This document shows, piece by piece, positions 24,962 through 33,964 of a DNA stretch of 64,000 nt. Source of the stretch: Mucilaginibacter sp. (GTDB lineage: Bacteria; Bacteroidota; Bacteroidia; Sphingobacteriales; Sphingobacteriaceae); assembly GCA_031292485.1 (NCBI GenBank), contig JARLHA010000059.1, positions 1 to 64,000 of the forward strand, in the 5' to 3' direction. The translations under genes and the position numbers were made by a program. A model generated the notes under the pieces. The model made no database searches, was not told where the DNA came from, and saw only the letters and a program-made list of their open reading frames with translations. Every line of letters begins with the position of its first letter. Position 1 is the first letter of the stretch.

Positions 24962-25759
24962 CTACCTTTCTTTGATAACTTTAAGGATTGCTTTCCCCCA
25001 AAAAGCGCCCAAAGCAGCAGCCCCTTTTTTGTTGGGGTGAAGGTAAAATATACCCTGGTGACCTTCTTCCGGCGTGAGGTCGGTTAAATAATTATTTTTG
25101 AAATAACCGAAAGCTTCTGTATCTCCAACAAATACTTGTTTAGGGTGCGTTTTGCCATAATCCGCTACCAGCTGATCAATCAGCGGGACATAGCGCTGTA
25201 GTCTTGATAAACCTTCCTGCAGGTATTTGGCGCCGTTATAGGTGTTTGGACTATACCAGATGGGATGCTGAAAAATGATGATACATCCCGGAAAATCCTT
25301 TAACAGGTTCCCGGCTATGGTTTTCAAGTTTTGCCTATAGCTGTCGGGGGCAACCGGCGAACCGTTAGGGCCCTGGATTGCACTGTCGTTGGTGCCTAAC
25401 TTGATAGAAAATATAAGCAGCGCCTTTTTATCTTCAAAGGCATACGCGGCATTTTCAACCCTTTTAAAGGCCGTGCCCGTAGATGGTAAAAAATCAACGG
25501 TGGTGAAGCCGCTGTAGCCCTGGTTGAAATACGTAACGGTACCAATATTGTCCTGTTGCCGCAAATATGCGGCCGCAATAACCGGCGGGGCATCATTTAG
25601 CGGATCATCAAGATTTGCTCCATGAGTAATGCTGTTGCCAATGAAGACGATGTTGAGGTTTTGTTTGATGGATTGGGCGGATAAGGTAAGGTTACCAAAA
25701 AGCAAACCTGCCAGCGTAACTAATACAAATCGGTAGCTGTTTATTTTAAAATTTCTCAT
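24962..25759 (-). CDS. Secreted SGNH/GDSL hydrolase
   Basis: A 265-residue esterase with a signal peptide (about 1-29, LAGLLFGNLTLSAQ). SGNH blocks in order: block I FIGNSITHGA with the nucleophile Ser, the Gly in NQGYSG, block III KLGTNDSA (Asn) and block V FYLHPNKKGAAAL with the catalytic His. It resembles the sialate O-acetylesterase or acetylxylan-esterase-like members that deacylate carbohydrates in Bacteroidota; the substrate cannot be told. No carbohydrate-use cluster is next to it. Confidence 0.87.
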   Translation of the reverse strand: MRNFKINSYRFVLVTLAGLLFGNLTLSAQSIKQNLNIVFIGNSITHGANLDDPLNDAPPVIAAAYLRQQDNIGTVTYFNQGYSGFTTVDFLPSTGTAFKRVENAAYAFEDKKALLIFSIKLGTNDSAIQGPNGSPVAPDSYRQNLKTIAGNLLKDFPGCIIIFQHPIWYSPNTYNGAKYLQEGLSRLQRYVPLIDQLVADYGKTHPKQVFVGDTEAFGYFKNNYLTDLTPEEGHQGIFYLHPNKKGAAALGAFWGKAILKVIKER

Positions 25760-25830
25760 AATAATCCTATTTAAATCAGGGTTTACAATCGTGCGCTTTC
25801 ACACACGCCCATCGCTCTAAAACGGGCTTT

Positions 25831-26682
25831 TCAGTTTACCGGATCAAATTTCACGGAAGTCATCGTTAATGACCCACCAACCGCCTGGTCGTTAAAAAAC
25901 GACACCGCGTCATTTTTCCCTTTCAACCCAAGTGTATAGATCAAAGGCAAATAATGTTCGGGGGTAGGTATGGCCATCATGGCCTCTTGTCCCAGGCGGT
26001 CGTAATGGATTAACCTTTCATGGTCCCCGTTCGCGATCAGCTCTTTAAAAGTACTATTGATCTGTTTTGCCCAGTCGTAGCCATAGTTGGGCTCATACAG
26101 CCTGTCCCAGGCCACCATCCGCAAATTATGGACGATGTTACCGCTGCCCATAATCAATACGCCTTTATCGCGCAGCTGCTCAATTTCTTTGGCCAGTTCG
26201 TAGTGGTAAGCCGCATCTTTGGTATAGTCGATGCTCAATTGGAGCACCGGGATATTTTCAAGCGGGTACATATGCCTTACGATGGTCCACGTGCCGTGGT
26301 CGAGGCCCCAGTCGTGCGATAACTCTACTTCGGTTGAATGGATCATCGCGGTGGTCTCCCTTGCTAAAGCCGGGTCGCCGGGCGCCGGGTATTGCACTTC
26401 AAACAATTCCTTCGGGAAGCCCCCGAAATCGTGAATAGTACGCGGGAAATCCATGGCGGTAACTTTGGTGCCCCTGGTAAACCAATGTGCCGAAACTACC
26501 AGCACCGCTTTGGGTACCGGGATTTCTTTTGCCATTTCGGTCCACCGCCTGCTAAACTCATTATCTTCTATCCCGTTCATCGGCGAACCATGCCCCACAA
26601 ACAACACCGGCATCCGGCAGGGTTGTTTTCCGAGCGTATTTGTAAAATTCTTTAACCCGTTAAGGGTATTTATATCCGTCAT
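25831..26682 (-). CDS. ygiD: 4,5-DOPA dioxygenase extradiol-like protein
   Basis: A 283-residue member of the YgiD/LigB-like extradiol dioxygenase family. Likely metal-binding and active-site histidines lie in LFVGHGSPMN (near 31), VVSAHWFT (near 67) and GLDHGTWT (near 126), with GSGNIVHNLR near 180. Plant and bacterial homologues open the ring of DOPA to betalamic-acid-type products; the physiological role in bacteria is unknown. The conserved core starts at about residue 24 (RMPVLFVGHG), so the N-terminal 20 residues may be overannotated. It stands alone. Confidence 0.88.
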   Translation of the reverse strand: MTDINTLNGLKNFTNTLGKQPCRMPVLFVGHGSPMNGIEDNEFSRRWTEMAKEIPVPKAVLVVSAHWFTRGTKVTAMDFPRTIHDFGGFPKELFEVQYPAPGDPALARETTAMIHSTEVELSHDWGLDHGTWTIVRHMYPLENIPVLQLSIDYTKDAAYHYELAKEIEQLRDKGVLIMGSGNIVHNLRMVAWDRLYEPNYGYDWAKQINSTFKELIANGDHERLIHYDRLGQEAMMAIPTPEHYLPLIYTLGLKGKNDAVSFFNDQAVGGSLTMTSVKFDPVN

Positions 26683-26871
26683 CTTTTTGTTCCATTTTTA
26701 TGCTTTAACATCTTTTATACAAACTTGCTGCATAGCGCCCGGGTTGCCGGGCATTTTGATGGTAAACGCGTTATTTTAACATACAAAAATACGGCAAAGA
26801 TGGCCAGCTTCCATTGAGCACAGGCAAGAAAAACAATTGACTTAAATCCATGGTTCAGGTCGATTAAAAAC

Positions 26872-27453
26872 TCATTGGGCAGCGGCGAGCCTTTTCCGGA
26901 TGCGGCTTAACGTTTCGGGGCTAAGGCCCAGGTAGGAGGCGATCATGTGCTGCGGTACCCGTCGCGCGATATTTGGATATAGGTTGATAAAATACAGGTA
27001 CCGTTGCCCGGGGGTTAAACTGATCATCGCATTTACCCTTTTTTGCATAGCCAGGTATGCGCCGGTTATTTGCGCGGTGGTATAGGTTTCAAATTTTGGC
27101 ACCTTTTTCAATAGCTCGCCCTGGGCTGATTTGGTTAATAATACCAGGTCGCAATCTTCCAGCGCGTCTATATTATAGGTGGCCGGTTCGCCGGTCATAA
27201 AACTGTACAGGTCTGAAATAAGCCACCCCTCCAACGCAAACTGAAGGATATGTTCAGCGCCGCTTTCATCTACCGAATACTCCCGCATAGCCCCTTTTTC
27301 AACAAAGGCAATGGCTTTGCAAACGTCCCCGGCCTGCAGCAAATATTGTTTTTTACGAAGTTTTTTGGATGTTAAATAGCCTGTGATGACCTTCTGTTCT
27401 TCGTTTGTAAAGGCAACCTTTTCGTTTAGTTTCTGAAAGAACAGTTCGTACAT
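26872..27453 (-). CDS. Crp/Fnr-family transcriptional regulator
   Basis: A 193-residue protein with a cyclic-nucleotide-binding-like domain (residues 10-125; LLQAGDVCKAIAFVEKGAMR, GWLISDLYSFMTGEPA) and a C-terminal helix-turn-helix (about 150-190; PQHMIASYLGLSPETLSRIR). The phosphate-binding cassette of true CRP proteins (RTATV) is not conserved, as in many Bacteroidota paralogues, so the ligand is unknown. It may control the neighbouring ygiD or sgnh genes, but no operator was found. Confidence 0.87.
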   Translation of the reverse strand: MYELFFQKLNEKVAFTNEEQKVITGYLTSKKLRKKQYLLQAGDVCKAIAFVEKGAMREYSVDESGAEHILQFALEGWLISDLYSFMTGEPATYNIDALEDCDLVLLTKSAQGELLKKVPKFETYTTAQITGAYLAMQKRVNAMISLTPGQRYLYFINLYPNIARRVPQHMIASYLGLSPETLSRIRKRLAAAQ

Positions 27454-27563
27454 ACCGGTATGTTAAATTCCACGCTCAAGTTAAACTTAGTGGCTGAATT
27501 ATCCAAGATTTCGAGGCCATTAAAGTATTGATCCCTGTTTTAAGCTTTTAATTAACATAAATA

Positions 27564-29111
27564 TTACCGGGCCAATGTCCCTGTATACCCATACAACCTC
27601 ACCACATAATATTCCTTGCAAATTACCCCACTGCGGTATCCGGGAAAGATGAGCGCGAAGTTATAGTCACTAAATTCACCCGTTACCCTATTGAAATTCT
27701 TGAAGGAAAATAAATTAGACGGGATAACCAGGTAAGCGCTTTCTCCTTTTAACAACGGCCTTTTATAAGCATTCATCCAATAGTATTGGTGAAGGCTGTA
27801 AGCATCGCCCAAACCCCAGGTTTCAACACCTGCCGGTTCGCCGATATAATAATCAATATGTGCTGCGGTGATCCAGTCGGCGATCACTATGGGCGCCTGC
27901 GCGGGCATTGCTTTCATTGCTACATCCATCCGGCGAAGCGAATCAAATTTCATTCCAGCCTGTTTCCAGCCATACATATCTAATGTGCCGTCATCCGCGC
28001 CGGTTTTCATGCCCTGTTTTTCTGTCGAGAGGGTGCCGGGGAAGTAATTAACACTCAAAACCCCCAGAATTACGATCAGCACCAAATACGCGACGCTAAA
28101 CTTTAAAACCCCATGCATACCCTTTTTGCTGTTTTCCACCCTGGCCGCCAGTTGAACGGCGGGCAAAAGCAACAACGTGCTAAATGCCGGGCCTGGCCAG
28201 TGTGGCAATACTTCGTTAAACAAACTAATCAGCCATACGATAATGATCAACGGCAGGCTACACATCAAGAGCATCCTTAATTCATTTTTTCCCGCTATTA
28301 ATTTGCCCCTGATGGCAGCGTAAACACCTGCACAGATGAGCACAAAATGGATAGGCCCGGTTGAAAACACAATAGCACTGAATTGTTTGAGAAAGCGGGA
28401 GACATCAATCGGCGGCCCGGCTATATTTACCCGACTGCTATGAAACCGGTAAGTAATAAAATCGTGCTGAATATTCCAGATGATCATAGGCGAAACGATA
28501 ATGAGCGTTATACCCATCGCCATAAAAATGTATTTATTTTTAAGTGCGGCGCGGTTGTAAAACAACAAATACATTGCCGCTCCCGTCCATAAAAGTATGC
28601 CATGCACCTTGCACATCACAGATAAGCCTGCAAAAAGGCCAAATAACAGCCATTGGCGGCCAAATTGCGGTTCAGCCGGGTTCCGCCGGACAATTTTTAT
28701 CAGCGTAAAAATGGAAGCCAGCCAAAACACCATTTGCGGGCTATCGGGCAAAATAAATGCCGCTATACTCATCCCCGAATAAATGGATGTGGCGTAAAAC
28801 AATGCGGCAAACCAACCGGCCCTGGCATTGTACAGTGCTGACCCAATCCGGAACATCAGCCAGGTACAAACAGCCGAAGAGAGGATTGCCCCAAGGCGCA
28901 CAAAAACCTCGTTATGGAGTGCCATATTTAGCGTTGTTATCCGGATGAGCCAGGCAACAATAGGCGGATGGTCAAAATAATTCCATTGCAGTTTTGTCGC
29001 CAGGGCCCAATAATAAGCCTCAACATTGCTCAACTCCTGTGTGGATGCACTAAAGATGCGCAGCAAAACGGAACCCGTGATGAGATAAAAAAGTCTTTTT
29101 TGGTAGTTCAA
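27564..29111 (-). CDS. Glycosyltransferase family 39 membrane protein (ArnT/PMT-like)
   Basis: A 515-residue polytopic GT-C enzyme with about eleven membrane segments. The first loop carries the acidic residues typical of the PMT/ArnT family (STQELSNVEAYYWALATKL, WNYFDHPPIVAW). Such enzymes transfer a sugar from a polyprenyl-phosphate donor to lipid A, a protein or a glycolipid on the outer side of the inner membrane. The acceptor is not known. It is divergent from the GT4 gene at 29318 with 206 bp between them, which contain nothing else recognised. Confidence 0.85.
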   Translation of the reverse strand: MNYQKRLFYLITGSVLLRIFSASTQELSNVEAYYWALATKLQWNYFDHPPIVAWLIRITTLNMALHNEVFVRLGAILSSAVCTWLMFRIGSALYNARAGWFAALFYATSIYSGMSIAAFILPDSPQMVFWLASIFTLIKIVRRNPAEPQFGRQWLLFGLFAGLSVMCKVHGILLWTGAAMYLLFYNRAALKNKYIFMAMGITLIIVSPMIIWNIQHDFITYRFHSSRVNIAGPPIDVSRFLKQFSAIVFSTGPIHFVLICAGVYAAIRGKLIAGKNELRMLLMCSLPLIIIVWLISLFNEVLPHWPGPAFSTLLLLPAVQLAARVENSKKGMHGVLKFSVAYLVLIVILGVLSVNYFPGTLSTEKQGMKTGADDGTLDMYGWKQAGMKFDSLRRMDVAMKAMPAQAPIVIADWITAAHIDYYIGEPAGVETWGLGDAYSLHQYYWMNAYKRPLLKGESAYLVIPSNLFSFKNFNRVTGEFSDYNFALIFPGYRSGVICKEYYVVRLYGYTGTLAR

Positions 29112-29317
29112 GGCTGAAAATCGATCATCAAGTTTAATAAAAAAATCTGTTTACATCCTGAGCTTCAGATACAGCTGCAAATTAACACCAATAATTGAAT
29201 TACTATTTACTATTTTTCCCTCAAATTTGCTACAGATTTTCGATATATCTTTGAAAAGATATATATTGAATATTCCGGAGATAATACCCGCATATTTAAA
29301 TATGATCGGGCAGTTCT

Positions 29318-30538
29318 ATGTGGTTTAAAACCTCTTTGAAAAATTCTCTCATCCATACAACAGATTTTATTTTAAACACAGTAATCTCAGGTAATTTATT
29401 ACTGTGGATTATTGGCCTTGCACTGCTCCCCGCCGTTTTACTATGGATATACCTGGCCGCAAAAAAACGGCGGAAATTTATAACAGAAAGAGATCATTAT
29501 TTAAAAACAGGCGAGATTTGTTTAAATATGGTTTCGGAGACCGTGTGGATTACCCGCGGACAAGGCGTACATACCGCTTTTTTAGAATCAATGGCCCTTT
29601 TGACTGCCACCCCAAAGTTGACTATAAAAGTAAATGGACACGGTACCGGCAATTTATTTCATTCGCATACCTATGGATTATACTATTTTTGGCGGGGCCG
29701 GAATTATAAAGGAAGACGGATATTAACCGCCCATGTGATCCCGGATTCAAGCAAAGGGGCCATTCCCTTTTCAAAATACCTGATGCCGGTAACAACCTGG
29801 TATCTTAAAAAGGCCTATTCGTACGCGGATGTAATTATCGCCATTTCGCCAACTGTTGAACGGACTTTAAAAAACCTGGGGGTGAACTCAAAGATCGTCC
29901 GCATCAACAACCCTGTACTTACCTCGAATTGGAAAAGGACCCCTGAAAACAGGCTGAAGGGCCGTGAAAAACTGGGCATTACGAATGGCGAAACACTGGT
30001 TATTGGCGTAGGGCAACTCCAGCAAAGAAAAGGGGTTGAGGATTTTATGGATATCGCTACGGCCATAGTCAATTCCCGTTTTGCCTGGATAGGAGGCCGG
30101 CCATGGGGCGTTTTTACCGAGGGCATCAACCGGATAAATAAAAGGATTGACGACGCGCCCGCTAACATCACGTTCACCGGCTTGCTCGACATCCGCGAAA
30201 TGTCGGAAATGTATGCCGCAGCCGATATATTTTTATTTCCATCGTACCAGGAGAATAGCCCTTTAGCCCCCATGGAAGCGGCGGCTTCAGGATTGCCGGT
30301 TATTTTCAGGGATATTAAAGAATATGAAAGTTTATATAACCACCCCTATCTGAAAGCAGCAACTACCGCTGAATTTATAAGTATTACCGAAAACTTAATA
30401 GCGGATCAACAATATTACCAGTCGGCTGTTACGATGTCGTACAATTTATTGAAGGAATTTGATAAGGAAAAGATAAAAGGTGACGTTTTAGCATTGTACA
30501 GGCAGACCCTGGAGGATTATTTTAAGCTCACTCATTAA
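29318..30538 (+). CDS. Glycosyltransferase family 4 protein with N-terminal membrane anchor
   Basis: A 406-residue protein: one membrane helix (about 24-48, LLLWIIGLALLPAVLLWIYL) followed by a GT-B fold. The donor domain motifs are VGVGQLQQRKGVEDFM, then FTGLLDIREMSEMYAAADIF and FPSYQENSPLAPMEAAASGLP (EX7E-type). The N-terminal pattern SETVWITRGQGVHTAFLESM and the RRILTAHVIPDSSKGAIPF, AISPTVERTL stretches resemble the LafA-like diacylglycerol glucosyltransferases, so a glycolipid product is plausible. That subfamily call is by memory and tentative. It starts 206 bp from the divergent GT39 gene. Confidence 0.85.
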   Translation: MWFKTSLKNSLIHTTDFILNTVISGNLLLWIIGLALLPAVLLWIYLAAKKRRKFITERDHYLKTGEICLNMVSETVWITRGQGVHTAFLESMALLTATPKLTIKVNGHGTGNLFHSHTYGLYYFWRGRNYKGRRILTAHVIPDSSKGAIPFSKYLMPVTTWYLKKAYSYADVIIAISPTVERTLKNLGVNSKIVRINNPVLTSNWKRTPENRLKGREKLGITNGETLVIGVGQLQQRKGVEDFMDIATAIVNSRFAWIGGRPWGVFTEGINRINKRIDDAPANITFTGLLDIREMSEMYAAADIFLFPSYQENSPLAPMEAAASGLPVIFRDIKEYESLYNHPYLKAATTAEFISITENLIADQQYYQSAVTMSYNLLKEFDKEKIKGDVLALYRQTLEDYFKLTH

Positions 30539-30604
30539 AGTTTTTTTAAGTAAGGACGGCAAAAACGGGACAGAAATAAATGTGACTGCGATTAATATGA
30601 CGTT

Positions 30605-33193
30605 ATGAAAAACTTGTTCCTTTCTTTTTGCATCACACTGGTTGTTTGCTCATTGAAAAGCCATGCGCAAAGTGGCAATTCAACCCAGCTACCATCAAAA
30701 GCCGACACTGCTGCCAAAACAACTATCAACGGCACCATAATCAATGCCTCTACAGGCAAGCCCTTGCCGTATATTGATATAAGAATTCCGGGTACCGGAT
30801 TTGGAACCACGTCTAACCAGTACGGGAAGTACGAAATAACGGTTAATGGCAATCATAACCATATACAATTTTCTTTGATGGGTTTTGCCTCGCAGGTTTT
30901 ATCTTTTAAATTGGGTGGCACCAGGGTTATCAATGTAAAAATGAAGGTTGCCGACAACCAGTTGAATGAGGTAAAAATAACTTCGGTAAAAAGAAAAAGG
31001 TACCGAAATAAAGGGAACCCCGCCGTAGAGCTTATCCGGAAAGTGATTGCCCACAAAATGCAAAACCAGCCCGGCAATAATGATTATTTGCAATATGACC
31101 AATATGACAGGATTGTATTTTCAATCGCCAACCTTTCGGACAAATTTTTAAATGGTAATTTTTTTCGCCGATATAAATTTTTGCTGGACACTACCTTGGA
31201 TATTGACAGCTCCAAACTGGTAAAGCTGCCGGTTTACATGAGCGAGAAAAATTACACCTACTACCTGCGTAAAAAACCCGAAAAGAATATTGGTATCCTT
31301 AAGGCGCATAAACAGATAAACATCAGCAACCTGATTGATTCGGCCGGGCTCGACATCTATCTGAACCGGATATATGGTGATAACATTGATATTTATACTA
31401 ATAACATATTTGTGCTCACCAATCAGTTTCTTAGCCCCATTGCCGATCACTCCCCCGATTTTTATAAGTTTTTTTTAGGCGATACGGTATTGGTGGGCGG
31501 TAAAAAACTGGTCACCCTGAATTTTACCCCCCGGGTCAAAGGCGACCTTTTATTTGAGGGACATATGCTGATTGCGCTGGATAGCAGCTATGCGATAACA
31601 TCAATGGATATGGGGATCAATAAGCGCATCAACCTCAACTTTATACAAAACTTTCACCTGCACCAGGAATTTGAGTTATACCCGGACGGCCGGTATTATT
31701 TAAAGAAAAATAACGTAAAAGCAGATTTTGGCATCGTGAAAAACATGAAACTCCGGTTTATTGGCGAACGGACTATGTTTTTGCAGCATTACCTTGTTAA
31801 CCACCCCATGCCAGATGCTTTTTATGCCGGAAAAGAGCTGCAGGATGCGGCAGATTCAGGCCTGAAAGATAAGCGTTATTGGGAAAAACACCGGGCCGAT
31901 ACGCTGACAAAAAAAGAGGCCGGCATTTATACCAACTTTGACAGCCTGAATACCATGCCGTCCTATAAGAGAGCGCTTTGGATTACCAAAACATTAATTG
32001 GGGGATATGCCGATTTAGGACCTGTTGAACTAGGGCCCGACGAGGCGCTCTATTCATTTAATAACCTGGAAGGAACGCGGTTGAGCCTTGGCGCCCGCAC
32101 CACGCCTGAGTTCAATCAAAACATCTACCTGGAAGGTTACGGCGCTTATGGCTTTACAGACAAGGTGTTTAAATATTATCTAAACGGCGCTTATTCATTT
32201 AACAAAACGCCTCCATACAAGTTTCCAAACAATTATCTAAAAATCAGTTACCAGTACGATACCGATATCCCGGGTATTAACTTTTTAATCGCGCAAACCC
32301 AGAGTTTATTTACTTCTTTTGATCGTTTTGCGAATAAATTATGGCTTTACGACCGCAAATTCCGGTTTGAATATGCCAAAGATGAAGAAAATCATTTCTC
32401 CTACGATCTGGCTTTTTTAAATTGGACGCAACAGCCAGCAGATCAGTTGGTGTACCAATCTCAAATCCAGGGCAGCAGCCATGTCAATCAGCTAACGACC
32501 TCTGAATTTGACCTTACTTTACGATACGCCCCACATGAACAAATTTTCCAGGGAACTGAACAAAGGCATACCATTCCGAGTAAATACCCCATTTTTACCA
32601 CACAATTCAATTTCGGTGTAAAAGGTTTTGCAAACGGATCGTATAATTATCAGAATTTAACAGCAAATGTTTACAAACGGTTCTATCTATCACAACTGGG
32701 ATACACCGATGTTACTTTTCAGGGCGGGGTTGTTTTGGGCCAGGTGCCTTTTCCATTTTTATCGATATTACCTGCAAATCAAACCTACCTGTACGATCCC
32801 AATACCTATAATATGATGAACTTCCTTGAATTTGTAAGTGATCATTATGCAAGCCTTAACATTACCCATTGCTTTAGCGGGTTTTTCCTGAACAAGATCC
32901 CCTTATTGGACAGGCTTAACTGGCGGGAATATCTTTCGCTTAAAATTTTGTATGGCGGGCTTAGAAATGAAAACAACCCTGCTTATAACCTATCACTCTA
33001 TAAATTTCCCGTTGACGCTTCGGGCGCACCGCTCACCTTCAGTTTAGGCAATACGCCCTATATTGAAGCTGGCGTTGGCATCGGCAATATCTTCAAACTG
33101 ATAAGGGTTGACCTTATCCGGAGGTTTAATTACCTCGACCACCCAAATGTGGGCGCATATGGTTTAAGATTTAGTTTCACACCCGACCTGTAG
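30605..33193 (+). CDS. DUF5686 protein with carboxypeptidase regulatory-like domain
   Basis: An 862-residue outer-membrane-associated protein. A signal peptide (1-21) is followed by a CarboxypepD_reg-like beta-sandwich (about 40-112; ASTGKPLPYIDIRIPGTGFG, KYEITV) and a long DUF5686 region (about 130-860) with extended beta-rich sequence and a final RFSF-type strand, as in outer-membrane barrels. The architecture is the same as the N-terminal part of SusC/TonB-dependent receptors, but no plug or TonB box was seen. The function is unknown; the family is restricted mainly to Bacteroidota. It stands 66 bp after the GT4 gene and may share its transcript. Confidence 0.85.
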   Translation: MKNLFLSFCITLVVCSLKSHAQSGNSTQLPSKADTAAKTTINGTIINASTGKPLPYIDIRIPGTGFGTTSNQYGKYEITVNGNHNHIQFSLMGFASQVLSFKLGGTRVINVKMKVADNQLNEVKITSVKRKRYRNKGNPAVELIRKVIAHKMQNQPGNNDYLQYDQYDRIVFSIANLSDKFLNGNFFRRYKFLLDTTLDIDSSKLVKLPVYMSEKNYTYYLRKKPEKNIGILKAHKQINISNLIDSAGLDIYLNRIYGDNIDIYTNNIFVLTNQFLSPIADHSPDFYKFFLGDTVLVGGKKLVTLNFTPRVKGDLLFEGHMLIALDSSYAITSMDMGINKRINLNFIQNFHLHQEFELYPDGRYYLKKNNVKADFGIVKNMKLRFIGERTMFLQHYLVNHPMPDAFYAGKELQDAADSGLKDKRYWEKHRADTLTKKEAGIYTNFDSLNTMPSYKRALWITKTLIGGYADLGPVELGPDEALYSFNNLEGTRLSLGARTTPEFNQNIYLEGYGAYGFTDKVFKYYLNGAYSFNKTPPYKFPNNYLKISYQYDTDIPGINFLIAQTQSLFTSFDRFANKLWLYDRKFRFEYAKDEENHFSYDLAFLNWTQQPADQLVYQSQIQGSSHVNQLTTSEFDLTLRYAPHEQIFQGTEQRHTIPSKYPIFTTQFNFGVKGFANGSYNYQNLTANVYKRFYLSQLGYTDVTFQGGVVLGQVPFPFLSILPANQTYLYDPNTYNMMNFLEFVSDHYASLNITHCFSGFFLNKIPLLDRLNWREYLSLKILYGGLRNENNPAYNLSLYKFPVDASGAPLTFSLGNTPYIEAGVGIGNIFKLIRVDLIRRFNYLDHPNVGAYGLRFSFTPDL

Positions 33194-33261
33194 TTAACAA
33201 CGTTTTATCGCCGTCATGTGAACTTGTTGATGCCGTTGGTATCACGTCAAACATATCTCAT

Positions 33262-33867
33262 TCAGGGTGTTTCAGGTTTGCGCCTGAAATGCCTGATCAC
33301 CAAAATAATCACCACCAAGGCTCCAACACCCAGCAACCCGTATTTTATTTTGACGATCTGAACGAGCGCTACTGTCCAATAAGGGCCCAACAAGTACCCG
33401 GCTATTACATAGGAGCAGCAAACCATTGTTGCAGTAACCAGCACTATTGGTAAATACTGTTTGGGTTTAACCTGTATCAAACCCGAAATTACAGAAACAT
33501 AGCCCCTTATCAGCGGGGTTATCCGCCCTAAAAAGATGGTCCATAGCCCGCCCGTAGACATTTCAGCAGATAATTTGTTGATTTTTGCCATAGAAACAGG
33601 CAGCCATTTTGGTTTGTGGCTCAAAATAAAAGCGCCGGAATAATAAAACGTAAAATAAAGCAGTATCGCTCCTGATAAATCGGCTGTTGTGGCGGTGATT
33701 AAAACAATTGGCAGCGATAATGTTTTTTGAAAAGTTAAATACCCTGAAAATAAAAGCACCAATTCATTTGGGATGGGATTGGGAATGCCGATTTCCTGAA
33801 TAAAAATCAAGGTAAAAATTGCGATATAGCCATAATGCATAATATAATGGCTTATTTCAGAAGACAT
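33262..33867 (-). CDS. DedA-family (SNARE-associated) membrane protein
   Basis: A 201-residue polytopic protein of the DedA family. Typical features are EIGIPNPIPNELVLLFSGYL near the N terminus and FLGRITPLIRGYVSVISGL in the middle, with four or five hydrophobic segments. DedA proteins are thought to be lipid scramblases (polyprenyl-phosphate or phospholipid) that help keep membrane potential. The length is typical. It is convergent with the DUF5686 gene. Confidence 0.88.
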   Translation of the reverse strand: MSSEISHYIMHYGYIAIFTLIFIQEIGIPNPIPNELVLLFSGYLTFQKTLSLPIVLITATTADLSGAILLYFTFYYSGAFILSHKPKWLPVSMAKINKLSAEMSTGGLWTIFLGRITPLIRGYVSVISGLIQVKPKQYLPIVLVTATMVCCSYVIAGYLLGPYWTVALVQIVKIKYGLLGVGALVVIILVIRHFRRKPETP

Positions 33868-33964
33868 AGAAGAAAACGTTAATAAATCGGCTATAAAAAA
33901 CCCTTCACCGCGTATTACAAGAATATATCTACATTCTGAAGCAATCCTGTAGTTGGTTTAGGTT

